Assembly (NCBI RefSeq): GCF_900313025.1
Contig: NZ_OMPQ01000008.1
Coordinates: 520,482 to 584,481 of the forward strand
DNA from: Pseudophaeobacter sp. EL27
GTDB lineage: Bacteria > Pseudomonadota > Alphaproteobacteria > Rhodobacterales > Rhodobacteraceae
Reading direction: 5' to 3'
DNA length: 64,000 bases
Made by a program: the position numbers and the translations under genes. Numbering within the stretch: the first letter of the stretch is position 1; the number at the start of each line of letters is the position of its first letter. Below the pieces are notes generated by a model. The model saw nothing but the letters and a program-made list of their open reading frames with translations, made no database searches and was not told the origin of the DNA. This document shows, one piece after another, positions 37,006 to 45,009 of the stretch.

Positions 37006-37986
37006 ATGACAGAGACATTCCGCGCCTGGGCGATCCCCCATTATGGCCCCACAGAAGTTTTACAGGCCGTGACAACCAGGCTCACTGCCCCTCAAGGGCA
37101 GCAGTTGCAAATCGAAATCAAGGCCTCGGCGGTGACTCGCGCCGATTGCATGATGCGGGCGGGGGAACCACAATTTGCCCGCGCCTTTCTTGGCCTGAAA
37201 CACCCACGCAACAATCTGCTGGGCACGGGGCTATCCGGTTTAGTCACCGCCATTGGTCCTGAGGTCAAAGGTTTTGCCATTGGCGACAGCATCTTTGGCG
37301 AGAGCGGGCTGCACTTTAGTGCCAATGCCAGTCATATCTGTCTCGACGAGAGCGCCCTGCTGCTGAAAAAGCCCGAGAACCTGTCACATGCCGAGGCCAG
37401 CACGCTTTGTGATGGTCCTTTGACTTCGCTGCATTTTCTGACCCGCGTCACCAGATTGCGCCCCGGCGCGCGCCTGCTGGTGCTGGGTGGCTCTGGTAGT
37501 CTGGGCAGTGCAGCCATCCAGATTGCCCGCCATTTGGGTGCCGAAGTCAGCGCTACCTGTAGCGCCCGCAACGCAGATCTGGTTACCGCGCTCGGGGCGC
37601 ATCACGTAATCGACTACAACCGCATCGATATCGCTGACACGGCCAGGACCTATGATGTGATCTACGACACGCTGGGTATCTCTTCCTATGGGCGGCTCAG
37701 AAATAATCTGGCGCCACAGGGCCGCTATCTCTGTCCGGTGCTGAGCGGCGAACTGCTCCGCGCAGCGCTAAAAACTGCGCTCTGGGGCGGACGTAAAGCA
37801 AGGTTCTCAGCGGCGGGTATGCAGACGACATCCCATCTGCGGGGGCTGCTGACACAGCTGCTGTCCCTGACGCGCAGCGGGGCTTTGACGCCCCTGATGG
37901 ATCGTGACTATCCCCTGGCCGACCTGATCACCGCCCAGCGCTATGTCGAGACCGGACGCAAGACTGGCAATGTGGTGTTGCGCTGA
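37006..37986 (+). CDS. MDR-family NAD(P)H quinone oxidoreductase-like protein
   Basis: A 326-residue zinc-free medium-chain reductase. The GroES-like N-terminal domain (about 1-125) lacks the catalytic zinc Cys/His set; the Rossmann fold carries LLVLGGSGSLGSAAIQIARHLGAEV (about 152-176) for NAD(P)H. Relatives reduce quinones or enones. An in-frame extension reaches back into the lysR gene, but the ATG at 37006 has AGAAGG upstream and is the family start. The gene is divergent from the deleted LysR regulator. Confidence 0.88.
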   Translation: MTETFRAWAIPHYGPTEVLQAVTTRLTAPQGQQLQIEIKASAVTRADCMMRAGEPQFARAFLGLKHPRNNLLGTGLSGLVTAIGPEVKGFAIGDSIFGESGLHFSANASHICLDESALLLKKPENLSHAEASTLCDGPLTSLHFLTRVTRLRPGARLLVLGGSGSLGSAAIQIARHLGAEVSATCSARNADLVTALGAHHVIDYNRIDIADTARTYDVIYDTLGISSYGRLRNNLAPQGRYLCPVLSGELLRAALKTALWGGRKARFSAAGMQTTSHLRGLLTQLLSLTRSGALTPLMDRDYPLADLITAQRYVETGRKTGNVVLR

Positions 37987-38055
37987 CCCCAGCGTCCGGG
38001 ACCAGCTATTCCAGATCTGATCGAGGGCCACCTGTACAAGGGCCCTGTGCAGGGA

Positions 38056-38610
38056 TCAGGCCTGCACAGCCTTCATGAACCGATCTTTGATCACCACCGG
38101 ATCCAGGGTGATCACCGGCATCTTGGTATTGCCGCTGTCACATTTGACCACCAGTACCGTTGCCTGGCCCGCCGCCAGCGCCTGTTTCAGTGCCGCACTG
38201 GTGTCCACATCCTGCACCTCAACCACATTGTCACAGCCCGCCGCCCGCGCCATGCCGGCCAGGCTGGTCTTTTTGCCAGTGTAGGTCGGTTGATCCCCGG
38301 TCGAGCCATAAGAGCCATTATCGATGATCATCAGGATATAGTTGGACGGGGCGTTATTGCCGATTGTCGGCAGCGTGCCAAGGTTGGTCAGAACCGAGCC
38401 ATCACCATCAATTACCACCACGGGCTTAGGCTGTGCCAAGGCAAGGCCCAGACCAATGCTGGAGGCCAATCCCATGGTGCCAAGCATGTAAAAATTGCTG
38501 GGTTGGTCATCGATGGCATGCAATTCCTGGCTGGGAATACCAATGTTACAGACAACCAGTTGATCCCGCAGCAGGGGTGCGATCTCCGATAGGATTTCAG
38601 AACGGATCAT
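38056..38610 (-). CDS. comE: Sulfopyruvate decarboxylase beta subunit (ComE-like)
   Basis: A 184-residue C-terminal half of a split thiamine-diphosphate enzyme. The TPP/Mg motif is present as GDGSVLTNLGTLPTIGNNAPSNYILMIIDN in segments (GDGS ... N about 30 residues later). With the alpha subunit it should decarboxylate 3-sulfopyruvate to sulfoacetaldehyde; phosphonopyruvate decarboxylase is the main alternative. Its ATG shares one base with the alpha stop (TAATG), a sign of coupled translation. Confidence 0.82.
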   Translation of the reverse strand: MIRSEILSEIAPLLRDQLVVCNIGIPSQELHAIDDQPSNFYMLGTMGLASSIGLGLALAQPKPVVVIDGDGSVLTNLGTLPTIGNNAPSNYILMIIDNGSYGSTGDQPTYTGKKTSLAGMARAAGCDNVVEVQDVDTSAALKQALAAGQATVLVVKCDSGNTKMPVITLDPVVIKDRFMKAVQA

Positions 38611-39122
38611 TATTCGCCATAGCCTCCCCAGAAATTGGCGTCCGTCAGGATCGCCACCGGTTTGTTGCTCATGAAGGTATATTTCAGGATCATATCAAGT
38701 TCCTCCACATCGGACTGTTTGTGGAAATGGTAGGTCGGGATATTCAACTGCGCCAGCAGGGCCTTGGTATGCACCGCCATCTCGACCTGACAGGCCACCG
38801 GTTCGCGCAGCTCACCGCGATAGGAGATCAACATTGGCAGGGGCATGCGGTAGTACTGGATCAGCGTGGCAAGGGTGTTGATTGTGCCCCCGATCGCCGT
38901 GTTCTGCATGATGATCGCCGGACGTTTGCCCCCCATCCAGGCCCCCGCACAGAGCCCCATACCCTCATCCTCCTTGTTGGAAGGGATATGAAAAACCTCG
39001 TCGCGTGCCTCGACTTCTTCAATCACCCCGGCCAATTGTTTGCAGGGAACAGTGGTGACAAAGGAAATACCGTTGGCAACAAGATCATCCACGATCTTCT
39101 TGTCGATGTTCATTTTGGACAT
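38610..39122 (-). CDS. comD: Sulfopyruvate decarboxylase alpha subunit (ComD-like)
   Basis: A 170-residue N-terminal half of the split TPP enzyme: VDDLVANGISFVTTVPCKQL, the catalytic-Glu region PSNKEDEGMGLCAGAWMGGKRPAIIMQN, and YRGELREP match ComD. The frame reaches 39197, but the ATG at 39122 has an AAAAGG site and the usual N-terminus. The pair is isolated: xsc (sulfoacetaldehyde acetyltransferase) and sulfolactate dehydrogenase genes, frequent partners in roseobacters, are not in the window. Confidence 0.82.
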   Translation of the reverse strand: MSKMNIDKKIVDDLVANGISFVTTVPCKQLAGVIEEVEARDEVFHIPSNKEDEGMGLCAGAWMGGKRPAIIMQNTAIGGTINTLATLIQYYRMPLPMLISYRGELREPVACQVEMAVHTKALLAQLNIPTYHFHKQSDVEELDMILKYTFMSNKPVAILTDANFWGGYGE

Positions 39123-39315
39123 GCCTTTTCTTTGCGCTGTGAACCCTTCCTCTACCACAAGAGGCGGTTGCAGGCATAGTTTGGCGCTCCTCAACATTTG
39201 CGACCTGCGGGTCGGTGCGATCTTTGGAGCAAAATGGTGTTGAATTCCCGTGCGGAAGCCATCTTGCCTCAGTCACCTTTCATGCTACCTTTCTCCTGTA
39301 TTGAGGAGAGTTGTT

Positions 39316-39927
39316 ATGAGTATTGTTAAGCGAGTTGTTGTCGCTGCGCCCCTGATTGCCCTGTTTGCGCTGGTACAAAGCCCTGCTCCTGTTCTGGCAA
39401 GTGATGGCGGGGGAGATGGTGGTGGGAGCGGCGCCTCATATGGGTTGAGCAACTCAACAACCCGATCCGTGGTAAAGATTCTATCCCGGGGGGGCGACCG
39501 CTGCGCCGAGCAGCCAAAGGTCTACCGTTTTGACTGTTATCGCTGGGTCTATAGGCGCGCAGCAAACAAGTTGGTGGGGAATGGTGCCTATTCTGAAGCC
39601 CAAGAAGCACTGGAGCAGGTCGAGCGTCGATTGCAGGCCGTGGTCGCGCAAAACCGCGACACCACCCAGCCCAATCGCCGCCGCGCTCTTGAAACCTACA
39701 CACCTGTAAAACCGGCGTCCGTTCCTAGGGTGAAACGCGAAGCTGTTCGAGCAATGGCCCAGGCTGAAACCGTTTTGTTGCGCTCTGCACCCAACAAACA
39801 AGAGCACTATGCCCGCATTGCTCAGGCCGTTAATTCCAACAAGGTTCTGTTGCGTTCCGCCCTCTTGCCCGGTGGCATGATCCGCTTCGCCAATAGATTG
39901 ATCACGGGTTTTCTACGCCAGATTTGA
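39316..39927 (+). CDS. Hypothetical secreted protein
   Basis: A 203-residue protein. The ATG at 39316 follows a GAGGAG site and a signal peptide (about 1-27, VVAAPLIALFALVQSPAPVLA). The mature N-terminus is a low-complexity Asp/Gly/Ser stretch (SDGGGDGGGSGAS). Then comes a basic domain with two cysteines (RCAEQ and FDCYRW) that could form a disulfide, and a helical basic C-terminal part. No family recognised. It is monocistronic between divergent comDE and a convergent stress gene. Confidence 0.7.
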   Translation: MSIVKRVVVAAPLIALFALVQSPAPVLASDGGGDGGGSGASYGLSNSTTRSVVKILSRGGDRCAEQPKVYRFDCYRWVYRRAANKLVGNGAYSEAQEALEQVERRLQAVVAQNRDTTQPNRRRALETYTPVKPASVPRVKREAVRAMAQAETVLLRSAPNKQEHYARIAQAVNSNKVLLRSALLPGGMIRFANRLITGFLRQI

Positions 39928-39944
39928 CACAGAGCCTGCCCCCT

Positions 39945-39971
39945 CGTTGCGCCCTCACTTCTCGCGCAACG
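39945..39971. terminator. Hairpin between convergent genes
   Basis: CGTTGCGC / GCGCAACG with an 11-nt loop, extendable by a few outer pairs, in the 123-bp gap between two convergent genes. No T-run follows, so a role as a bidirectional stop is only possible. Confidence 0.3.
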
Positions 39972-40050
39972 GGGAGGCGGCAAAGTCATAGCCTCTCCCG
40001 CTGAATCCCTAACTGCAGAGCTCTGGCATTAGATCGTCGCGCCATAGAGG

Positions 40051-40461
40051 TCAGCGGACCACATGCACCGCACAGGCTGCATGGCGCACCACCTGACTGG
40101 CCGTCGAGCCCAGCAGCAAATCCTGCATACCCGGACGATGGGATGAGATAATCACAAGATCGGGTTTGTTTGCCTCTGCCCAGTCGAGGATAGACCGCCC
40201 GGAATGCCCCTCGATCACCAGGCTGCTGGCCTTGCCTGGCAGGGTCTTGGCCAGGGCGGCCAGCTCTGTCTCCAATGCCCTGCGTGTCTCTGCCATATAG
40301 TCTGCCGACATGTATGAAATCGCATAGGCCGGCACCTGTTCGACCACATGCAGCAGGGTGATCTTGGCCTCTGGCGTGGCCAAGAGCTGTGCTAGTTTGA
40401 GCGGTGCCGATACATCGCGATCAGGATCAAACGAAATTGGCACGAGAATATTGTGATACAT
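40051..40461 (-). CDS. Universal stress protein family (UspA domain)
   Basis: A 136-residue single UspA domain: MYHNILVPISFD at the start, and a C-terminal SSHRPGMQDLLLGSTASQVVRHA. The usual ATP loop G-x2-G-x9-G-S is only partly kept (the first two glycines are Ser and Arg here while LLLGST is intact), so nucleotide binding may be weakened. Cytoplasmic; roles of this family include stress survival. Preceded by AAGGAGGC. Confidence 0.88.
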   Translation of the reverse strand: MYHNILVPISFDPDRDVSAPLKLAQLLATPEAKITLLHVVEQVPAYAISYMSADYMAETRRALETELAALAKTLPGKASSLVIEGHSGRSILDWAEANKPDLVIISSHRPGMQDLLLGSTASQVVRHAACAVHVVR

Positions 40462-40569
40462 GAAAAGCCTCCTTGGCTACTCGCCTAAGGTGAGCATGTA
40501 CCCAGATCATCCGGCGGGCCTTGATTCAAATCAGGGACTTTGCCCTTTCTGAAGCGCCCCTGTTTGGGG

Positions 40570-40896
40570 TCAAATACTCTCGAACGTCGCTGAAACCTCA
40601 TACATCACCGGCTCGAAACTCCGGCAAAGCTCGTTGATCTTGCGGTTGCGCGCCCGCATCTCGTCAGAGCGCAACATCGCCATAAAATCCTCGCGGCGGC
40701 GCCATTGCGAGTAATTTGCAATCCGTGTCTGGGCGTCATTTACATGCAGCCCCGCAGAGATAAACCCCGGCTGTTTTGAGATGAATGCGCCATAGGCGTC
40801 CCTCAGTGCATCCAACAGATCCTGGCAGGTCCCTGGTGTCATTTCAAAGGTCGTAATGACCGTTTGGATATCCGCACCATCGGTAATTTTAGGCAT
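40570..40896 (-). CDS. Antibiotic biosynthesis monooxygenase (ABM) domain protein
   Basis: A 108-residue ferredoxin-like small protein: VITTFEMTPGTCQDLLDALRDAY, QPGFISAGLHV and the RIANYSQWRRREDF stretch match ABM/dimeric alpha-beta barrel proteins. These act as cofactor-free oxygenases or have unknown roles. The ATG at 40896 has AAGGAG before it; an upstream ATG at 40986 has no support. Probably monocistronic. Confidence 0.82.
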   Translation of the reverse strand: MPKITDGADIQTVITTFEMTPGTCQDLLDALRDAYGAFISKQPGFISAGLHVNDAQTRIANYSQWRRREDFMAMLRSDEMRARNRKINELCRSFEPVMYEVSATFESI

Positions 40897-41041
40897 TGGC
40901 TTCTCCTTGGCTATCTCGCTGAGTGTGACCAGCCTACGATGGTTGCGCCAAGAAACAGACTCGTTTTTACCACAGGAGTTTTCCAACCGGAATAATACTC
41001 GTAAAAAGAGTGCATGATATCATTTTTTCCACGATAACCCC

Positions 41042-41779
41042 ATGTTCCGCCCAGAATATCTGGCTCTGGCGCTTTGCACCGCAGCCCTGCCTCTGCCCGC
41101 TACCGCCGGTGCCTGGAAGCACCCTGTCGACGGTGGCTTTGCCGCGACCAGCTTTACCCTGCGCAGGTCAGATCAGGGGCTGGTCAGCGAGTTTGGCTTT
41201 TACCGTGATTTTGGTGTTTCACCGCATTTTGATCTCGGAATTGATCTGACCCATCAAGGGAGCCAGCGAGTTGGCCTGCCAGGTCGTCATTCCGGGCAGC
41301 AATCCGGCCATGTGCTCGTCTTTGCCCGTCTGCCCCTGCGCCAAGGCGCCAGTAAAACCCAAATCGCGGCTGAGTTGGCCCTTGGCAGCAATCATACAAA
41401 CCTTCTGTGGCATCCGATGTACCGGGTCTCCCTGTCGGCCGGGCGCAGCAAGGCAACACAGCATGGAAATCTATGGGGTAACCTCGACCTGATCTATGAA
41501 CAGCGTGGCGATGCCCCGCACCCTCTATGGAAGGTGAATGGTAGCTTTGGGTTAGACAGCAACCGCCGGGTCTCGCCGCTTTTGCAGATTGAGACCTCCT
41601 TTGGCCGGGACACCGATCTGAGCTATTCGCTCACCCCATCTCTGCGTATCAAACTCGCTGGCTTTTCCTTTGCCGGCAAACAACGCTTCGAGAACAGTGA
41701 ACTGACCATCGGGCTTGAATATCGCCGTGCAAACACGCAGAGTCTTGGCCTCAAGATAGCCCTGTGGCAACGCTTCTGA
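41042..41779 (+). CDS. Predicted outer-membrane beta-barrel protein
   Basis: A 245-residue protein with an N-terminal signal peptide (about 1-22, LALALCTAALPLPATAGA), many short alternating beta strands (SLSAGRSKATQHG, LTIGLEYRRANTQSLGLKI) and a C-terminal Phe (ALWQRF), the usual signal for outer-membrane insertion. The family is not recognised. The frame of the next gene overlaps its end, but that gene's likely start is 54 bp downstream of this stop. Confidence 0.65.
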   Translation: MFRPEYLALALCTAALPLPATAGAWKHPVDGGFAATSFTLRRSDQGLVSEFGFYRDFGVSPHFDLGIDLTHQGSQRVGLPGRHSGQQSGHVLVFARLPLRQGASKTQIAAELALGSNHTNLLWHPMYRVSLSAGRSKATQHGNLWGNLDLIYEQRGDAPHPLWKVNGSFGLDSNRRVSPLLQIETSFGRDTDLSYSLTPSLRIKLAGFSFAGKQRFENSELTIGLEYRRANTQSLGLKIALWQRF

Positions 41780-41832
41780 TGCATCGCTCTAGCCAGATCT
41801 TTCCTTGCTCAAATGACGAAGAGACTGACCCG

Positions 41833-42318
41833 ATGACAAACCCGATCCGCCCAACCGATGAGGATGCCCGCGCCCTGGCACAGGCCCTGATGACAGAGGC
41901 ACGCTTTGCCGCCCTCGCCACACTGGACACAGAGGGCTGCCCCCTGGTCACAAGGATCGCCTTTGGCCTGTGTCCCGCAGATCAGCCGATAAGCCTGATG
42001 TCCAGCCTCGCACAACACAGCCAGAACCTGCGCATCAATCCCGCCTGCTCACTGCTGGTCGGGGAACCTGGCCCCAAAGGCGACCCGCTCACCCATCCCC
42101 GGCTCAGCCTGGTGGGCACGGCGCGGCCTGTCGACAACCAAAGCCTCGAACATGCGGAATTGGCCACGCATTACCTGCGCAGCCACCCCAAATCCAAGCT
42201 TTACATCGGATTTGGTGATTTCTCCTTTGTCCGGTTTTCTGTGCGACTGGGCAATTTGAACGGTGGCTTTGGCAAGGCGTTCAACCTCACTCCTGATGAT
42301 CTTGCCCAGTCCAGATAA
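41833..42318 (+). CDS. Pyridoxamine 5'-phosphate oxidase-like FMN-binding split-barrel protein
   Basis: A 161-residue single split-barrel domain: ARFAALATLDTEGCPLVTRIAFG, SSLAQHSQNLRINPACSLLVGE, HPRLSLVGTARPV. It resembles the N-terminal domain of HugZ-type haem utilisation proteins, but the C-terminal DUF2470 domain of that family is missing. Substrate and cofactor (FMN or haem) are unproven. The ATG at 41833 is preferred to one at 41764, which overlaps the upstream gene. Confidence 0.78.
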   Translation: MTNPIRPTDEDARALAQALMTEARFAALATLDTEGCPLVTRIAFGLCPADQPISLMSSLAQHSQNLRINPACSLLVGEPGPKGDPLTHPRLSLVGTARPVDNQSLEHAELATHYLRSHPKSKLYIGFGDFSFVRFSVRLGNLNGGFGKAFNLTPDDLAQSR

Positions 42319-42326
42319 ACGCCACT

Positions 42327-44612
42327 CTATTTGTCGACCCGCAGCACCACCTGCACCTCACCGCGCAGGGCCTCGCCCCAGTTCAACCGGATCTCATCCT
42401 TGTTGCTGCCCTGTTCCAACTGCACCCAGGGGCGCGGATAGCGATAGGTGCCACTGGAATTGCGCATCGGTCCAATCGCAACCACCGCATCCGCCGCCCG
42501 TGCCCGCCCTTGAAACGGCAGGGCCCCTGCAGCCGAGACCGCCCAACTGGTAGACACTGAGGCCTGCTCATGGCGGATCCGCAGCGGGCTGGCCACCGCA
42601 GTTGTGATCCCGTGAAAGGTATTGCCTTCAAAGAACACCGATTTGCTACGGCTGAAATCCAGATCAGAAAAGCTGGTATCCACCCGGTCTGCCCGATCAA
42701 TATTGCCATTGATCGACCGAAACTTATTTCCGGAAATGCTCACCCCATTGAGGAAATGCCCAGTGCCATAGGGTTTGATCACCACATAGCTGAACCAGGG
42801 CGCCACATCGCTGGACAGAAACACATTGTCGGTGATCGACAGCGCAGAAAAGGAAAACCCCCCAGTGAAATTTGGTGTCGGATCCTGCTCATTGGTCCAC
42901 TCAATGAAGCAATTGTCGACATAGTTATCCGAGATCGTCGAAGCACAATAGGTCGAGGCCATGACCAGCCCCGCCGTACGCACCCCGCCCGCGATACTGT
43001 CACCTTGGAAAAAGTGATTGCCGGTGATGGTGTTATTGGCGCCCGCAAGCAAAGCAAAATGGCGGAACTTGGTCACCCGGTTGTTGCGCAGCTTGGCGTC
43101 ATTGGCGTTCACATTGATCCCGACGCTGCTGCGATTGGGCACCGTTTCGGCCTCCTCCGACGACAGGAACTGGCAATTATCCACCAGAATGCCCTGACAC
43201 CCCGACCCAATCGAAGTAATGCCACGATCCTTGGGTCGGGAAATAAAGCAATGATCCAGGCTGAACACCGTCCCGGCCGAAGGCAGGCGTAGTGCCGAGC
43301 AATGGGAATTACACTGGATCTCCACTTCGGTCATGCCAAATTTGCTCAGCGCGCTAAAGCCGCTGAAATCCAGCAGGTATTTGAAATCCTTGAAGGTAAA
43401 AACCTGGGTGCCTGCCGCATCATAGAGCGGCGCGTTCAGAGTGATCTCACCGGCGCCAGTGTTTTTGCTGCGCACATAGATCTCGCGCCCAACGCCTGCC
43501 CCCTCGACCAGCGCGCCAATGGGAATATTGGCGATATTGCTCACGCTCTTCAGCTTGCGCGGATCATTGGGGTCATAGGTGGCCTGCTCACTCCAGACCT
43601 GCGTATCCCAGGCCGCCCCGCCCGAGGCCGTCAGCTGGCCATTGCGGATCACCCGCCGGGTCGCATAGGAGCTGCGATTGGGCACCGCCGCCTGCATGTC
43701 GATCGGAGCGGTGACCGTGACCATCCGCCCACCCAGGTCCAGCGATTCATGGTCCGAGGAATTCAGCAGTGCCTGAAAGGCCTTCCGGAACCCCTCTTCC
43801 TCATTGCCAAAAGCTGCCGCATAGGAAGAGAAGTCAAAGCTTTTGCGCAGCAGCAGCATCCTGTCCACAGGCATACGCAGGCTGCCCTCAAAATGCACCG
43901 GGCTATTCAGGGAAACCGTCTGAGCCAAAAAGAACTGCCCCGCAGGCACCAGGATCTGCCGCCCTGCAGCCGCGGCATCCGCCGCCTCAAAAGCCGCGGT
44001 ATTGTCGGTGACATCGTCCCCAATCGCGCCAAAATCCGTGACATCCACCACGCTCACCATATCGCGCAGAAAGGCGCTGGTCAGATCGGTGATCTCGATG
44101 TCATCAATACGGACCACGCCCCCATTTGGGCCAATCAGATCCAGCCCCAAATGGCCATAGCTGGCCTCCAGCCCCCAGGGCATGTCGACACCCGTACGAC
44201 TGCCGGTGCCGACAATGGCGCTCACCTCAACCACCGACCCATAGGAGGTCAGCGTGGTACTGCTGCCCACCTCGGTGACCCCAGCAACATGATTGTCACT
44301 GCTATCCCCGGCCCAGCCGGCAATCCGCACCGTTGGCAGGGCACCGCTGACGGCTTTGATCCGGGCCTTTACCTGCAAATAGAATCCCGGCAAAAGCGGC
44401 GTTTTCCCCATGTAGCGCAGCTTCTGGGTGGCCTGCAATTTCTGCAGTTCCAGACAGCCGGCAAAATCCGCATCCGCCACCACAATTGCTGCATTTGTCG
44501 CCCCGTCATAGGTGTCAGAGCCCGGCGTGCCATCACCGCTCGACCAGACATCCAGTCCGGCCTCAAACTCCGGCGGCATCAGCTCCAAACCCGCAGTAAT
44601 CACCTTGTTCAT
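42327..44612 (-). CDS. Right-handed beta-helix protein with Pectate_lyase_3-type domain
   Basis: About 761 residues. After an N-terminal carbohydrate-binding-like beta domain (about 1-190), the motif VVDVTDFGAIGDDVTDNTAAFEAA marks a GH28-related/tailspike-type beta-helix (about 195-690), with repeated turns such as NNTITGNHFFQGDS, STISDNYVDN and GVSISGNKFRS. A small C-terminal beta domain follows. No signal peptide is seen; relatives include secreted polysaccharide enzymes and phage tailspikes. The ATG at 44612 has GGAAAGGG upstream. No phage or polysaccharide genes are adjacent. Confidence 0.8.
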   Translation of the reverse strand: MNKVITAGLELMPPEFEAGLDVWSSGDGTPGSDTYDGATNAAIVVADADFAGCLELQKLQATQKLRYMGKTPLLPGFYLQVKARIKAVSGALPTVRIAGWAGDSSDNHVAGVTEVGSSTTLTSYGSVVEVSAIVGTGSRTGVDMPWGLEASYGHLGLDLIGPNGGVVRIDDIEITDLTSAFLRDMVSVVDVTDFGAIGDDVTDNTAAFEAADAAAAGRQILVPAGQFFLAQTVSLNSPVHFEGSLRMPVDRMLLLRKSFDFSSYAAAFGNEEEGFRKAFQALLNSSDHESLDLGGRMVTVTAPIDMQAAVPNRSSYATRRVIRNGQLTASGGAAWDTQVWSEQATYDPNDPRKLKSVSNIANIPIGALVEGAGVGREIYVRSKNTGAGEITLNAPLYDAAGTQVFTFKDFKYLLDFSGFSALSKFGMTEVEIQCNSHCSALRLPSAGTVFSLDHCFISRPKDRGITSIGSGCQGILVDNCQFLSSEEAETVPNRSSVGINVNANDAKLRNNRVTKFRHFALLAGANNTITGNHFFQGDSIAGGVRTAGLVMASTYCASTISDNYVDNCFIEWTNEQDPTPNFTGGFSFSALSITDNVFLSSDVAPWFSYVVIKPYGTGHFLNGVSISGNKFRSINGNIDRADRVDTSFSDLDFSRSKSVFFEGNTFHGITTAVASPLRIRHEQASVSTSWAVSAAGALPFQGRARAADAVVAIGPMRNSSGTYRYPRPWVQLEQGSNKDEIRLNWGEALRGEVQVVLRVDK

Positions 44613-45009
44613 CCCAAAACCCTTTCCAAAAGCGCCCATGCATATCGCCGCCAAGAGATAGAGCCCCGGGTTTAAGACTGCTCCATCAGGGCGCGCGCTG
44701 CCCCTGCACCTCGCGCCTCACCTGGCCTGGCTTTGCTTTGGAGCCTGCCTCTCGCCTGAGGACCGCCCGGCAGGGAAAGGCGGCTGCCCCGGACCAAATC
44801 GCCGAGGGGCCCCGCCCCTTTAGGTGGGGATACGGCTATTTTGTTTGGGACGCAGCCACCGGCCCCTGCCAGGACCTCAGATCAGGCGAGGGGTGAGGTC
44901 TTCAAAGCATTGCTTGGGTGGGATCTTGAGCTGAAAACACTGCTCTTAAACAAAAAGAGAGCGCCCAGAGGGCGCTCCCAATTCTTAATAGAGACCAGGT
45001 CTCGAGAGA
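44613..45009. other. Intergenic region between lysK and the beta-helix gene
   Basis: About 400 bp without a credible gene. It holds the lysK terminator hairpin (44951-44977) and a GC-rich stretch upstream of the beta-helix gene (44680-44830) that presumably includes that gene's promoter. Short open frames here have no recognisable product. Confidence 0.5.
44951..44977 (-). terminator. Rho-independent terminator of lysK
   Basis: On the minus strand an 8-bp stem (GAGCGCCC / GGGCGCTC, 3-nt loop, 44959-44977) is followed by TCTTTTTG, 33 bp after the lysK stop. A standard intrinsic terminator. Confidence 0.85.

Noticed and set aside
43302-44675. Long plus-strand open frame opposite the beta-helix gene
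   Set aside because: Composition rich in Arg, His and Gln typical of an antisense shadow; no ribosome site or domain.
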